From NCBI GenBank assembly GCA_013791745.1, contig VMTH01000169.1:1-40195 (forward strand): DNA of 40,195 nucleotides, written 5' to 3'. The notes under the pieces are model-generated. The model had not been told where the DNA came from and ran no database searches. It saw only the letters and a program-made list of their open reading frames with translations. Numbering within the stretch: position 1 is the stretch's first letter; each line of letters begins with the position of its first letter. The translations under genes were made by a program, and so were the position numbers. This DNA is from Candidatus Omnitrophota bacterium. GTDB lineage: Bacteria > CG03. This document shows, one piece after another, positions 1-7,154 of this stretch.

Positions 1-483
1 GAGCGCCGATTGCGCTTGTTCGCTTAAAAACTTCCCGTGCCGCCATCTCGTTCCTCCGAAAACAATAGGCGTTATTCCCCGTCGAAAAACCGGCGAGGTG
101 AAGGAAGCGATATCACTGTGTCAAAAAAAATGGCCGGGCGCGAAATTTAAATTCGCCGTTTTGAGCCCCGGGGATATGCCTTCGGCACGGTATCTGGCCG
201 GAGGGGGGGGGGCGTTCTCATAAAAGATATGGCAGGGGCGGAGAAATTTTTCGCCGGCTGTGATTTTTTCATACTCACCCCTTTCCACTCTCTGGTACTG
301 GCGACGGTCTCCGGCGCGGATTTCACCGCCGTGACGTATTCCGACAAGACGGCAAATTTCATGAAGGATATGGATAAACTCTCCTCTCCAAACAAGAGAA
401 ACCGCGCGGAGCTGCCGCGTATCGCTGAAGAATGCGCTTTTCAAATCTTTCTGAATTTATTAAAAGATAAGCTGAAATTATGA
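1..483 (+). pseudogene. Polysaccharide pyruvyl transferase (CsaB-like), C-terminal part, frameshifted
   Basis: The 5' end lies outside the window. Positions 2-220 are open in one frame and read as a pyruvyl-transferase-type segment (IGVIPRRKTGEVKEAI, then AVLSPGDMPSARYLAGG). That frame stops at 221. The next frame, from about 204 to 483, continues the same family with FFILTPFHSLVLATVSG and AVTYSDKTANFM, matching the usual 'RLHaLifAa...vaisYdpKv' C-terminal signature. The switch falls in a run of ten G residues at 203-212; one extra G (or two fewer) would restore a single frame. In the CsaB family the enzyme adds ketal pyruvate to cell-surface polysaccharide. The stop overlaps the ATG of the next gene (ATGA). 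It may be a true pseudogene, a phase-variable gene, a slippage product or a sequencing error. Confidence 0.6.
203..212 (+). repeat. G10 homopolymer at the frameshift
   Basis: Ten consecutive G residues lie exactly where the reading frame of the pyruvyl transferase breaks. Tracts of this type change length by slipped-strand mispairing and are also a common sequencing error. Confidence 0.9.
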
Positions 484-1085
484 AACTACTCATTAAAGCT
501 GAAAATCTATGGCTTGAAAACAGCCGCTCGGTTGTTTTCAAAAATGTGCATGCGGAAATAAAGCAGAAGGATTTTGTCTGGCTGGAAGGCGCGGGCGGGT
601 CCGGAAAAAGCCTGCTTATGCGCACACTCGCCGGGAGACTGAAACCGTCCAAAGGGCGGCTGCTTTCCTACACCGCAGTCCCCCTGTGCACACCTCAGGC
701 CGCTCTCCTTGAGAACGAAAGCGTAAAAAACAACATTAAAGCCCTCTCGCGGGAAAAAGAGGACGCGGCCTTTACCCTGGCGGAACTTATGAAAAACATG
801 CGCCTTTTCGATTTGAGAAATATACCCGCGAAAAGTCTCTCAGGAAACCAGCGGCAGATGCTGAGGCTGGCGACTTTTCTCGCGCTTGAAGATGCAATAC
901 TCTTATTTGATGATCCTCTCGCCGCGCTTGACAATGAAAACCGCATACGTTTCATCCAGGCCGCCGAAAAAAAACACGCCCTGGGCACGGCAATGCTGAT
1001 TTCAAGCACTCTCCCGTGCCCTGCCGCCTGCCCGGCCGGCACAAGGCATCTGCTCCTTAAAGATGGAAAACTCAGCGAGGAATAA
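480..1085 (+). CDS. ftsE: FtsE-like ABC ATP-binding protein with degenerate catalytic residues
   Basis: A 201-residue ABC ATPase, shorter than typical FtsE (about 220). The Walker A motif GAGGSGKS is at residues 37-44, a Q-loop-like glutamine at 73, and an altered signature SLSGNQRQ at 119-126. Walker B is ILLFDDP, so the catalytic glutamate position carries Asp145. The switch region near 171-180 reads AMLISSTLPC and lacks the usual histidine. The FtsE assignment rests mainly on the next gene, an FtsX homologue overlapping it by 23 bases, and on the EnvC-like gene after that. In characterised bacteria FtsE drives FtsX to activate periplasmic amidases at the septum. The sequence suggests ATP binding is kept but hydrolysis is slow or lost, which is inference. 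It could instead be another small ABC subunit adopted by an FtsX-type permease. Confidence 0.75.
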   Translation: MKLLIKAENLWLENSRSVVFKNVHAEIKQKDFVWLEGAGGSGKSLLMRTLAGRLKPSKGRLLSYTAVPLCTPQAALLENESVKNNIKALSREKEDAAFTLAELMKNMRLFDLRNIPAKSLSGNQRQMLRLATFLALEDAILLFDDPLAALDNENRIRFIQAAEKKHALGTAMLISSTLPCPAACPAGTRHLLLKDGKLSEE

Positions 1086-1845
1086 ACTGATTGCGCTGAT
1101 GGCGCACGCGCTTTTCCTGACATGCGCAGGCGCGCTTTTTATGTTCCGCGGATCTTCGGAACGATATTTTGAGAAACTAAAAAACAGCGTCTTCATAACC
1201 GCTTACACGGAATGCCGCTCAGAGGCGGATCTGTCCGCGGTCAAAAACAGGATAGCGGCGATCTCCGGAGTCAAATACATCGTCATACTCACGGAAAACG
1301 AGGTGTTCGCGGCGCTCGAGGGCGCGCTGGCAAAAAAGGATATACTGATTTCGATCAAGGATGTAGAAATCCCGTCCATTCTGAAAATTTACCCGGGCAC
1401 ACTCAATTATGAACGCTTCGGAAGGATCGCGGAGCAGATTAACGCCCTTGCCGAAATCAAATATTCCGACACCGGGGGCAACGCCGTAAAAAAACTTTTT
1501 GTCTTCGCGTCAGATTTCAAAAAAGCTGTCCGCTTTATAGCGGCCATGCTCATATTAAGCGCCCTGGCCTCCGCGGCCGCCGCATTCGTGTCAATGGAAT
1601 ATCTCTCAGAAAAATTTCGATTCCTTTCCGAGAGAAATGTGCCCCGGCGGGATATCGTTCTCAAATATGCCACTGAAATCACCCTGATTCCGCTGTCTTC
1701 CCTGATCATATCTATACTGATTCTGCTGGCCTTATATCAGACAACCGGCGGGAACACCATGGTTTTTCCCACCTACCCGCAGACAGTCCTTTTGCTGCTT
1801 CTCTCATTCCTTCCGTCAGCGGCCAGGCTTATAAAAAGTGTTTGA
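1063..1845 (+). CDS. ftsX: Cell division protein FtsX-like permease
   Basis: A 260-residue protein with the FtsX plan: one N-terminal membrane segment (about residues 9-27), an extracytoplasmic domain of roughly 120 residues, then three membrane segments near 158-180, 206-226 and 236-253. The extracytoplasmic start (SVFITAYTECRSEADLSAVKNRI) resembles the FtsX domain that contacts EnvC-type coiled coils. The ATG lies inside the ftsE-like gene and its end overlaps the GTG of the envC-like gene, so translation is probably coupled. Known FtsX proteins relay ATPase state across the inner membrane to amidase activators. No Shine-Dalgarno stands out, which fits coupling. Confidence 0.8.
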   Translation: MENSARNKLIALMAHALFLTCAGALFMFRGSSERYFEKLKNSVFITAYTECRSEADLSAVKNRIAAISGVKYIVILTENEVFAALEGALAKKDILISIKDVEIPSILKIYPGTLNYERFGRIAEQINALAEIKYSDTGGNAVKKLFVFASDFKKAVRFIAAMLILSALASAAAAFVSMEYLSEKFRFLSERNVPRRDIVLKYATEITLIPLSSLIISILILLALYQTTGGNTMVFPTYPQTVLLLLLSFLPSAARLIKSV

Positions 1846-3088
1846 TTTGAATTTGAACGGGGACTGTCCCCATTACGGACGAAGCTGTAAGTCCGCCAAG
1901 GCGGTTCGTAGATGGAGACTGTCCCCTTCTTTGGCCGTGATAATTATTCTGTCCGTCGCTGCGACTGCGGCGGAACTGGACTCAAAAATAAATAAAATCG
2001 AACAGGACATCCTCCGCAGCAACAGTGAATTCTTAAGCATAACGGATGAAATAGACAAACTGTCCGGTCAAATCGACGAACTTACCGAAAAAAAACAGAC
2101 CACGGCGATCAAAATAGACATGCTGACAGCGAATATTCAGCAACTCACTTCAAAGATAAATAAACTGAACGCCGACTATCAGGCCCGCAGGGACGATCTT
2201 AATTCCCTGATTGCCGAACTCGAACAGACAGGGGCGCTGGGCAGAAAAAGCAGGATTTTTGCCGATGAAAACGCCGCGGTCATAAAAAAACTATGCGTTT
2301 CGGACAACGGGGGGGAAATCCTTCTCATGCATGATTTTGAGGAAGGCAGCAAGTCAAGGATAAAGTCGTTCCTGCTGGGTGATCTGGTAGAAAAAGTAAC
2401 CGCTTTCGCACGGAGCTGCTCCGTAAAACAGCGAAAACTCGCCTCGGAGAAACAGACTGTGGAAAAAAAAATAGAGGAGCTTGAAGTGGCTCTCGGCGAA
2501 TTCACGGCGAAAGTGGCGTCCAGTAAAAAAATACAATCCAGCTATAAACAGTCTCTGGACAAGATCCGCCAAGAGCAAACGGAACTCGGCAAAGAGCTTG
2601 AAGAAAAAGAAAAGAGCAAAAAAGAAATAGACCGCCTTCTTGAAACTTTTATGAGGAAGAAAAAAGATCTTCTGATTGAAAAAGAAAGAGAGCGGGAGCT
2701 GGAAGCGCTGCGGGGAACAATGCCCTGGCCGGTTGAGGGCGCCATAATCAGCCCCTTCGGAAAACAGAAGCATCCCATTCTTGATACCTATATAGTGAAC
2801 AGGGGTATCAAAATAGAAGCGTCCACCGAATGCGTGCGGAGCGTCAGGGACGGCGAGGTTTCTTTCGCCGGATACTTCAAGGGTTACGGAAAAACTGTTA
2901 TTATAGAACACGGCGGCGGATTTTATACCGTAACGTCCGGATTTAGCGAGATAGATGTGAAAAAAGGCGACAGCGTAAAAACATCCTCTATTATAGGAAG
3001 CGTTTTACGCGGAGAAACAATGTATTTTGAAATACGGCGGGGCGGCACACCGGATGATCCGGGCCTTTGGCTGCTCAAAAATTATTAA
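1838..3088 (+). CDS. envC: EnvC-like coiled-coil protein with degenerate LytM (M23) domain
   Basis: 416 residues from a GTG overlapping ftsX. A hydrophobic signal segment (SLAVIIILSVAATAA) spans residues 31-45, a long charged coiled coil runs from about 46 to 290, and a LytM/M23 domain fills about 293-416. The active-site metal ligands are absent: the usual HxGxD region reads NRGIKIEAS and the usual HxH region reads MYFEIRRGG. This is the same pattern as E. coli EnvC (LYFEIRRQG), a non-catalytic activator of amidases AmiA/B. The position directly after ftsE-ftsX agrees with that role. Residues about 8-29 are encoded by a palindromic repeat element (1859-1926), so the native start may have been disrupted and replaced. 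Confidence 0.85.
   Translation: MFDLNLNGDCPHYGRSCKSAKAVRRWRLSPSLAVIIILSVAATAAELDSKINKIEQDILRSNSEFLSITDEIDKLSGQIDELTEKKQTTAIKIDMLTANIQQLTSKINKLNADYQARRDDLNSLIAELEQTGALGRKSRIFADENAAVIKKLCVSDNGGEILLMHDFEEGSKSRIKSFLLGDLVEKVTAFARSCSVKQRKLASEKQTVEKKIEELEVALGEFTAKVASSKKIQSSYKQSLDKIRQEQTELGKELEEKEKSKKEIDRLLETFMRKKKDLLIEKERERELEALRGTMPWPVEGAIISPFGKQKHPILDTYIVNRGIKIEASTECVRSVRDGEVSFAGYFKGYGKTVIIEHGGGFYTVTSGFSEIDVKKGDSVKTSSIIGSVLRGETMYFEIRRGGTPDDPGLWLLKNY
1859..1926. repeat. Short palindromic repeat element within the envC-like 5' end
   Basis: Two 13-base units, GGGGACTGTCCCC at 1859-1871 (itself palindromic) and the one-mismatch GGAGACTGTCCCC at 1914-1926, flank an inner hairpin: ACGAA at 1879-1883, CCGCC at 1893-1897, AA, GGCGG at 1900-1904, TTCGT at 1905-1909. 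The layout resembles a miniature mobile or REP-type element. It lies in frame at the start of the EnvC-like gene, and translation across it yields an unusual Cys/Arg-rich N-terminus. Confidence 0.6.
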
Positions 3089-3099
3089 GGAGTGAGTTT

Positions 3100-4338
3100 A
3101 TGAGAAAAATTCCAGCTTTGATGCTCGCGTTTTTTATCGGTGCGGTGGCATGGGGTGCGTCCAAAACAGATTACGAGGATATGCGGCTGTTTAACGATGT
3201 GCTGTCTCTCATAGAAAATAATTATGTGGAGGAAAAAGGGACTTCCGAACTGCTCGAGGGAGCCATAAACGGCATGATAAAAAAACTCGACCCGTTTTCG
3301 CAGTTCATGAAACCCGAAGCCGCGAAGCTTATGAAAAGCGAAACCCAGGGTTTTTTCGGGGGACTCGGCATAAAGATCACCATACGCGACAAATGGCTCA
3401 CGGTCATCACCCCCATGCCCGGCACTCCCGCCTTCCGGCAGGGGATACTCCCCGGCGATAAAATAATACAGATAGACGGGGAGAGCACGGAAGACATAGA
3501 TGTGATGGGGGCCGTGACAAAACTGCGCGGCAAACCCGGCACAAAAGTGACGATCACCATAGCGCGGGACAAAGAGACGCAGGATGTGACGATCACACGC
3601 GAAGAGATAAAAATAGAGAGCGTTCCTAAAGCCAAATCCCAAATGCTGAACGACGGAATAGCTTATATCCAGGTGACGGAATTCAATGAAAAAACTCCTG
3701 ACGACTTCGCCGCGTTTTATAACGGCTTTGAAAAATCCGGCATGCGCTCGCTCATACTGGACCTCAGGAACAACCCGGGGGGGCTACTCACATCAGCGGT
3801 GGAAGTGTCAAAACATTTCCTGGAAAAAGACCAGATGGTTGTTTACACAAAAGGCCGCAAAAAAAATTCGGACCTGAAATTTTATGCGGAAAAAACCCTC
3901 CACAAAAAAATACCCCTGGTGGTGCTGATAAATCACGGTTCAGCCTCAGGATCAGAAATTGTGGCAGGCGCAGTGAAAGACTGGGGCAGAGGCGTCCTGC
4001 TGGGAGAGAAAACTTTCGGAAAAGGCTCGGTACAGAGTCTGATAAACCTCTCGGACGGTTCCGAGCTTCGCCTGACGACGGCTAAGTATTACACCCCTAA
4101 AGGCATCTGTATACATGAAACGGGCATTGAGCCCGACATAAGCGTGACACTTTCAAGAGAAGAGAGTATAAAACTGATGCAGCAGTCGGAAAAAATCTAC
4201 GGCTTATCCGAAGAAGATAAAGCAAAAAAAGAAAAAGAACACATATCCGACCGGCAGCTTGAGCGCGCCAAAGAAATACTTTTCGCGGAAATGAAATTCT
4301 CGGGGAATTTAACGCCTCCGGAAGTTTCTAAAAATTAA
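3100..4338 (+). CDS. ctpA: Carboxy-terminal processing protease CtpA (peptidase S41)
   Basis: The 412-residue start chosen is ATG 3100, with AAGGAG at 3087-3092; an upstream in-frame TTG has no such signal. Residues 1-20 form a signal peptide (RKIPALMLAFFIGAVAWGAS). A PDZ domain spans about 80-165 (GGLGIKITIRDKWL, GILPGDKIIQIDGEST). The S41 catalytic core contains NHGSASGSEI and GEKTFGKGSVQ: Ser283 and Lys308 are 25 residues apart, the spacing known for the Ser/Lys dyad of this family. CtpA-type proteases trim periplasmic substrates, including peptidoglycan hydrolase regulators. A gene of this family after envC-like M23 genes is a recurrent arrangement in bacteria. Its stop overlaps the next ATG (TAATG). 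Confidence 0.95.
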   Translation: MRKIPALMLAFFIGAVAWGASKTDYEDMRLFNDVLSLIENNYVEEKGTSELLEGAINGMIKKLDPFSQFMKPEAAKLMKSETQGFFGGLGIKITIRDKWLTVITPMPGTPAFRQGILPGDKIIQIDGESTEDIDVMGAVTKLRGKPGTKVTITIARDKETQDVTITREEIKIESVPKAKSQMLNDGIAYIQVTEFNEKTPDDFAAFYNGFEKSGMRSLILDLRNNPGGLLTSAVEVSKHFLEKDQMVVYTKGRKKNSDLKFYAEKTLHKKIPLVVLINHGSASGSEIVAGAVKDWGRGVLLGEKTFGKGSVQSLINLSDGSELRLTTAKYYTPKGICIHETGIEPDISVTLSREESIKLMQQSEKIYGLSEEDKAKKEKEHISDRQLERAKEILFAEMKFSGNLTPPEVSKN

Positions 4339-5417
4339 TGGCAAAACGCAAAAAGAGAACCCGGCTGCTGCCTGTGCTTTTTTTATCCGCCGCCGCGGCG
4401 GCGGCATGGTTACTGCTCCTGCAAACAGAAAACCGTGTTGATGACTGCCTTAAAATAGAACAAAACATCAACAGCGTCCTTTTAACAGCCGGCGTACCGG
4501 AGAAAAACGTCACTTCCTGGTGGGAGGAAAAGAAAAAAAACCGGGTGGAGTGGCTTAAAATAAACAAAAAAATACTCATCAGAAAACCCCTGTGGGGGCT
4601 TTTCAGCGCCGACAATCTTTTACAAAATGTGGAGAACCGCCGCAAATACGCCCTCTCCGTCAAAGACGAGGATGACCACCTGTCGCGGGAGATCAAAATC
4701 CTCCGGGACGGAAATATTTATTGCCTTATAACTCTGCGCGGCGAAAAAGCCGGGCCGTCACTATGCATAATAATAGACGACTGCGGCGGCAGCAAAAAAC
4801 AGCTCACCTCTTTCACGCAACTCAACCTTCCTTTAACATACGCCATCCTGCCTTATCAGAGATACAGCCGCGTGATAGCCCAGTCACTGGCAAGGAGCGG
4901 GTCTGACACCCTGCTTCATATGCCGATGGAACCGCATAAAGCTGATATGAAAGCTCTCGGCAAAGGCGCTTTAAGCGCGGAAATGACAGGGGATGAAATC
5001 ATAAAAAAAATCACAGCGGCGCTGGGCTGCGTGCCCGGCGTAAAGGGCATGAACAATCATATGGGCTCACTGTTTACGGAAAACAGGGAAAAAATGAAAA
5101 TCGTTATGACTCTTTTAAAAAAAGAGGGTCTGTTTTTTCTGGATTCGGCCACCTCGCCGAAGAGTGTCTGCCGGGAAACGGCATCTCTGTCCGGGGTTAA
5201 ATGCCTGCGGAACAATATTTTCCTTGACAACATAGATTCCGCCGGGGAAGTGAAGAAACGGCTGCTGGAAGCGGCCTCGATCGCCCGTAAAAACGGCAGC
5301 GCCATTGCGATCGGCCACGCCACCCGCAGGCACACCGCGGACGCGATAAAAGAAATATCCAGGGAACTCAAAGACGTGGAAATAGTGCCGCTTTCCAGAC
5401 TCATGGATAATATCTGA
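4338..5417 (+). CDS. Divergent polysaccharide deacetylase family protein (YibQ-like)
   Basis: 359 residues. An N-terminal membrane anchor or uncleaved signal (LLPVLFLSAAAAAAWLLLL) is followed by a poorly conserved stretch, then a NodB-like barrel from about residue 135. That domain has the marks of the divergent polysaccharide deacetylase family: LCIIIDDCGG, LTYAILPYQRYS, LLHMPMEPH, GMNNHMGSLFTE, FFLDSATSP and IAIGHA. The family often sits beside envC and ctpA genes, as here, and is presumed to act on periplasmic glycans, although its substrate is not established. Translation is probably coupled to ctpA by the TAATG overlap. Confidence 0.85.
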   Translation: MAKRKKRTRLLPVLFLSAAAAAAWLLLLQTENRVDDCLKIEQNINSVLLTAGVPEKNVTSWWEEKKKNRVEWLKINKKILIRKPLWGLFSADNLLQNVENRRKYALSVKDEDDHLSREIKILRDGNIYCLITLRGEKAGPSLCIIIDDCGGSKKQLTSFTQLNLPLTYAILPYQRYSRVIAQSLARSGSDTLLHMPMEPHKADMKALGKGALSAEMTGDEIIKKITAALGCVPGVKGMNNHMGSLFTENREKMKIVMTLLKKEGLFFLDSATSPKSVCRETASLSGVKCLRNNIFLDNIDSAGEVKKRLLEAASIARKNGSAIAIGHATRRHTADAIKEISRELKDVEIVPLSRLMDNI

Positions 5418-5418
5418 A

Positions 5419-6390
5419 ATGCTTGTGCTCGGAATTGAAACTTCCTGCGATGAAACGGCCTGCGCGATCGTAAAAGACGGTAAGAAGATATGCTCCGAAG
5501 TGGTCGCCTCTCAGATACCTTATCACCGCAGGTTCGGGGGTGTCGTGCCGGAACTGGCTTCAAGAAAACATCTTGAAGCGATAAACGCTGTTGTTGAGGA
5601 AACCCTGTTTAAGAGCGGCTTCGATATGGAGCATATAGACAGATTGGCCGTCACCGTAGGGCCGGGCCTGGCGGGAAGCCTGCTGGTGGGAATCACAGCG
5701 GCCCGTACGCTGGCGGCGTTATACGACAAGCCCGTTTTCGGGGTCAATCACATACTCGCTCATCTGTCGGTTAATTTTCTCACAGCCAACATAAGCCTGC
5801 CCTATATAGGGCTGACCGCTTCCGGCGGGCACTGCGATCTCGTCTTTGCCAAAACCCATGATGAATTCGAAATGCTCGCCCGCACAAGAGACGACGCGCC
5901 GGGCGAGGCTTTTGACAAAACGGCTAAAATGCTCGGGTTCCCCTATCCCGGCGGCGCGGAGATAGAAAAACTCGCAAAAGGGGGAAATGAGCGGGCCGTG
6001 AAATTCCCCGTACCGCGTTTTAAAGACGGTTCTGAAGATTTTTCTTTTTCCGGCATAAAAACTTTTGTTAAAAACCTGATCCAGGAAACCGCTAAAGAAA
6101 AACTTCCGGATCTGGCGGCATCTTTCCAGAACAGCGTGGCCTCTGTCTTCTCCGGTAAGATCATTGCCGCCGCCAAAAGAAAACTCTGCCAGCGCGTGCT
6201 TGTGGCAGGCGGCGTTATGGCCAATAGCTACATAATCTCGCGGCTCGAGGAAGAATGCGCGAAAAATTCCATACAGCTCTTTTATCCTGAAGCCAGGTTC
6301 TGCACCGACAACGCGGTCATGATAGCCTGCAGAGGTTTCTGGCAGAATAAATCACTGCCTCTGACACCGGCGCCGGATCTCAAAATATGA
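5419..6390 (+). CDS. tsaD: tRNA N6-adenosine threonylcarbamoyltransferase TsaD
   Basis: 323 residues, full family length (about 330). The N-terminus LVLGIETSCDETACAIV is diagnostic for the Kae1/TsaD ATPase fold. The metal-binding histidines are His111 and His115 in VNHILAHLS, the same numbers as in E. coli TsaD. TASGGHCDL, GEAFDKTAKMLGFPYPGG and VAGGVMANS are further family motifs. TsaD transfers threonylcarbamoyl to A37 of ANN-decoding tRNAs and needs TsaB and TsaE, both encoded on the other strand of this window. The gene starts one base after the previous stop and ends in an ATGA overlap with the next gene. Confidence 0.97.
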   Translation: MLVLGIETSCDETACAIVKDGKKICSEVVASQIPYHRRFGGVVPELASRKHLEAINAVVEETLFKSGFDMEHIDRLAVTVGPGLAGSLLVGITAARTLAALYDKPVFGVNHILAHLSVNFLTANISLPYIGLTASGGHCDLVFAKTHDEFEMLARTRDDAPGEAFDKTAKMLGFPYPGGAEIEKLAKGGNERAVKFPVPRFKDGSEDFSFSGIKTFVKNLIQETAKEKLPDLAASFQNSVASVFSGKIIAAAKRKLCQRVLVAGGVMANSYIISRLEEECAKNSIQLFYPEARFCTDNAVMIACRGFWQNKSLPLTPAPDLKI

Positions 6391-7142
6391 AAAACTCTGA
6401 TTTAACCGCGGTGATACTCGCGGCCGGCAAAGGCACCAGAATGAAATCATCTCTGCCGAAAGTGCTGCACAAGGTCGACGGAAAAGCCATGATAGACCAT
6501 ATTTACGCTGAAACAAAAAAACTTACGGATGATATAATACTCGTTATAGGATGCGAAAAGGTCAAAAATCACATCGCTGAATATAAAAACTGCCGCTATG
6601 CCTGCCAGAGAAAAAAACTCGGCACCGCCGATGCCCTCGCGAAAGTCAAAAAATTAAAAGTCGGCCGGCGGCTGCTTGTAATGCCCGGCGATGTGCCACT
6701 TTTGAAATCATCCCAGCTCCGCCGGCTGATAGATTTTCATATTTTAAACGATAACGATATCAGCGTTCTGACCGCCACGAGAGATGATCCCTCGGGCTAC
6801 GGCCGGCTCATCAAAAAAAACGGCAAGGTGACAGATATAAGAGAGGAACTTGACGCGACGGCCTCGGAAAAACGCATAAAGACCGTAAACAGCGGCATTT
6901 ATATCTTTCGCGCCCCTGAGATATTCGCCTTACTGGAAAAAATAAGGCCCAACCCTTTGAAAAAAGAATACTATCTCACCGATGTTATAAAAATAGCAGC
7001 GGGGGCCGGTATGAAAATAAAAAATCTGAATTCCGTTAATGATTCTTTCCTTATGGGGATAAACTCAAAGACGGATCTTGCGATGGCGGAGAAAATCCAA
7101 AGAAGTGTGAACAAAAAGGGCGCTCGGAAAGGCGCCCGTTAA
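6387..7142 (+). CDS. Stand-alone sugar-1-phosphate nucleotidyltransferase (GlmU N-domain-like)
   Basis: 251 residues. The N-terminus TAVILAAGKGTRMKSSLPKVLHKVDGKAMIDH is the nucleotidyltransferase signature of GlmU-type UDP-GlcNAc pyrophosphorylases. GTADAL, VMPGDVPLL, GYGRLI, VNSGIYIF and KKEYYLTDVI also match GlmU. The left-handed beta-helix acetyltransferase half (about 200 residues) of bifunctional GlmU is missing; the protein stops right after the pyrophosphorylase domain with a short basic tail. It probably makes UDP-GlcNAc from GlcNAc-1-phosphate, leaving the acetylation step to another protein. The last codons lie in a GC hairpin (7118-7137), and its TAA sits immediately before, and shares its last A-run with, the Shine-Dalgarno of prs. 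Confidence 0.85.
   Translation: MKNSDLTAVILAAGKGTRMKSSLPKVLHKVDGKAMIDHIYAETKKLTDDIILVIGCEKVKNHIAEYKNCRYACQRKKLGTADALAKVKKLKVGRRLLVMPGDVPLLKSSQLRRLIDFHILNDNDISVLTATRDDPSGYGRLIKKNGKVTDIREELDATASEKRIKTVNSGIYIFRAPEIFALLEKIRPNPLKKEYYLTDVIKIAAGAGMKIKNLNSVNDSFLMGINSKTDLAMAEKIQRSVNKKGARKGAR
7118..7137 (+). other. GC-rich hairpin at the end of the nucleotidyltransferase gene
   Basis: GGGCGC (7118-7123) and GCGCCC (7132-7137) form a perfect six-pair stem around an 8-base loop. No T-run follows, so it is not a standard intrinsic terminator. It lies just upstream of the prs Shine-Dalgarno and may act as an RNA-stability or attenuation structure. It also encodes the repetitive tail KGARKGAR. Confidence 0.45.
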
Positions 7143-7154
7143 GGAGAAATAAAA

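Noticed and set aside
2354-2911. Minus-strand frame opposite the EnvC-like gene
   Set aside because: A Phe-rich shadow of Lys/Glu-rich coiled-coil codons.
3067-3099. Upstream TTG start for ctpA
   Set aside because: ATG 3100 has AAGGAG at the right spacing and begins a proper signal peptide.
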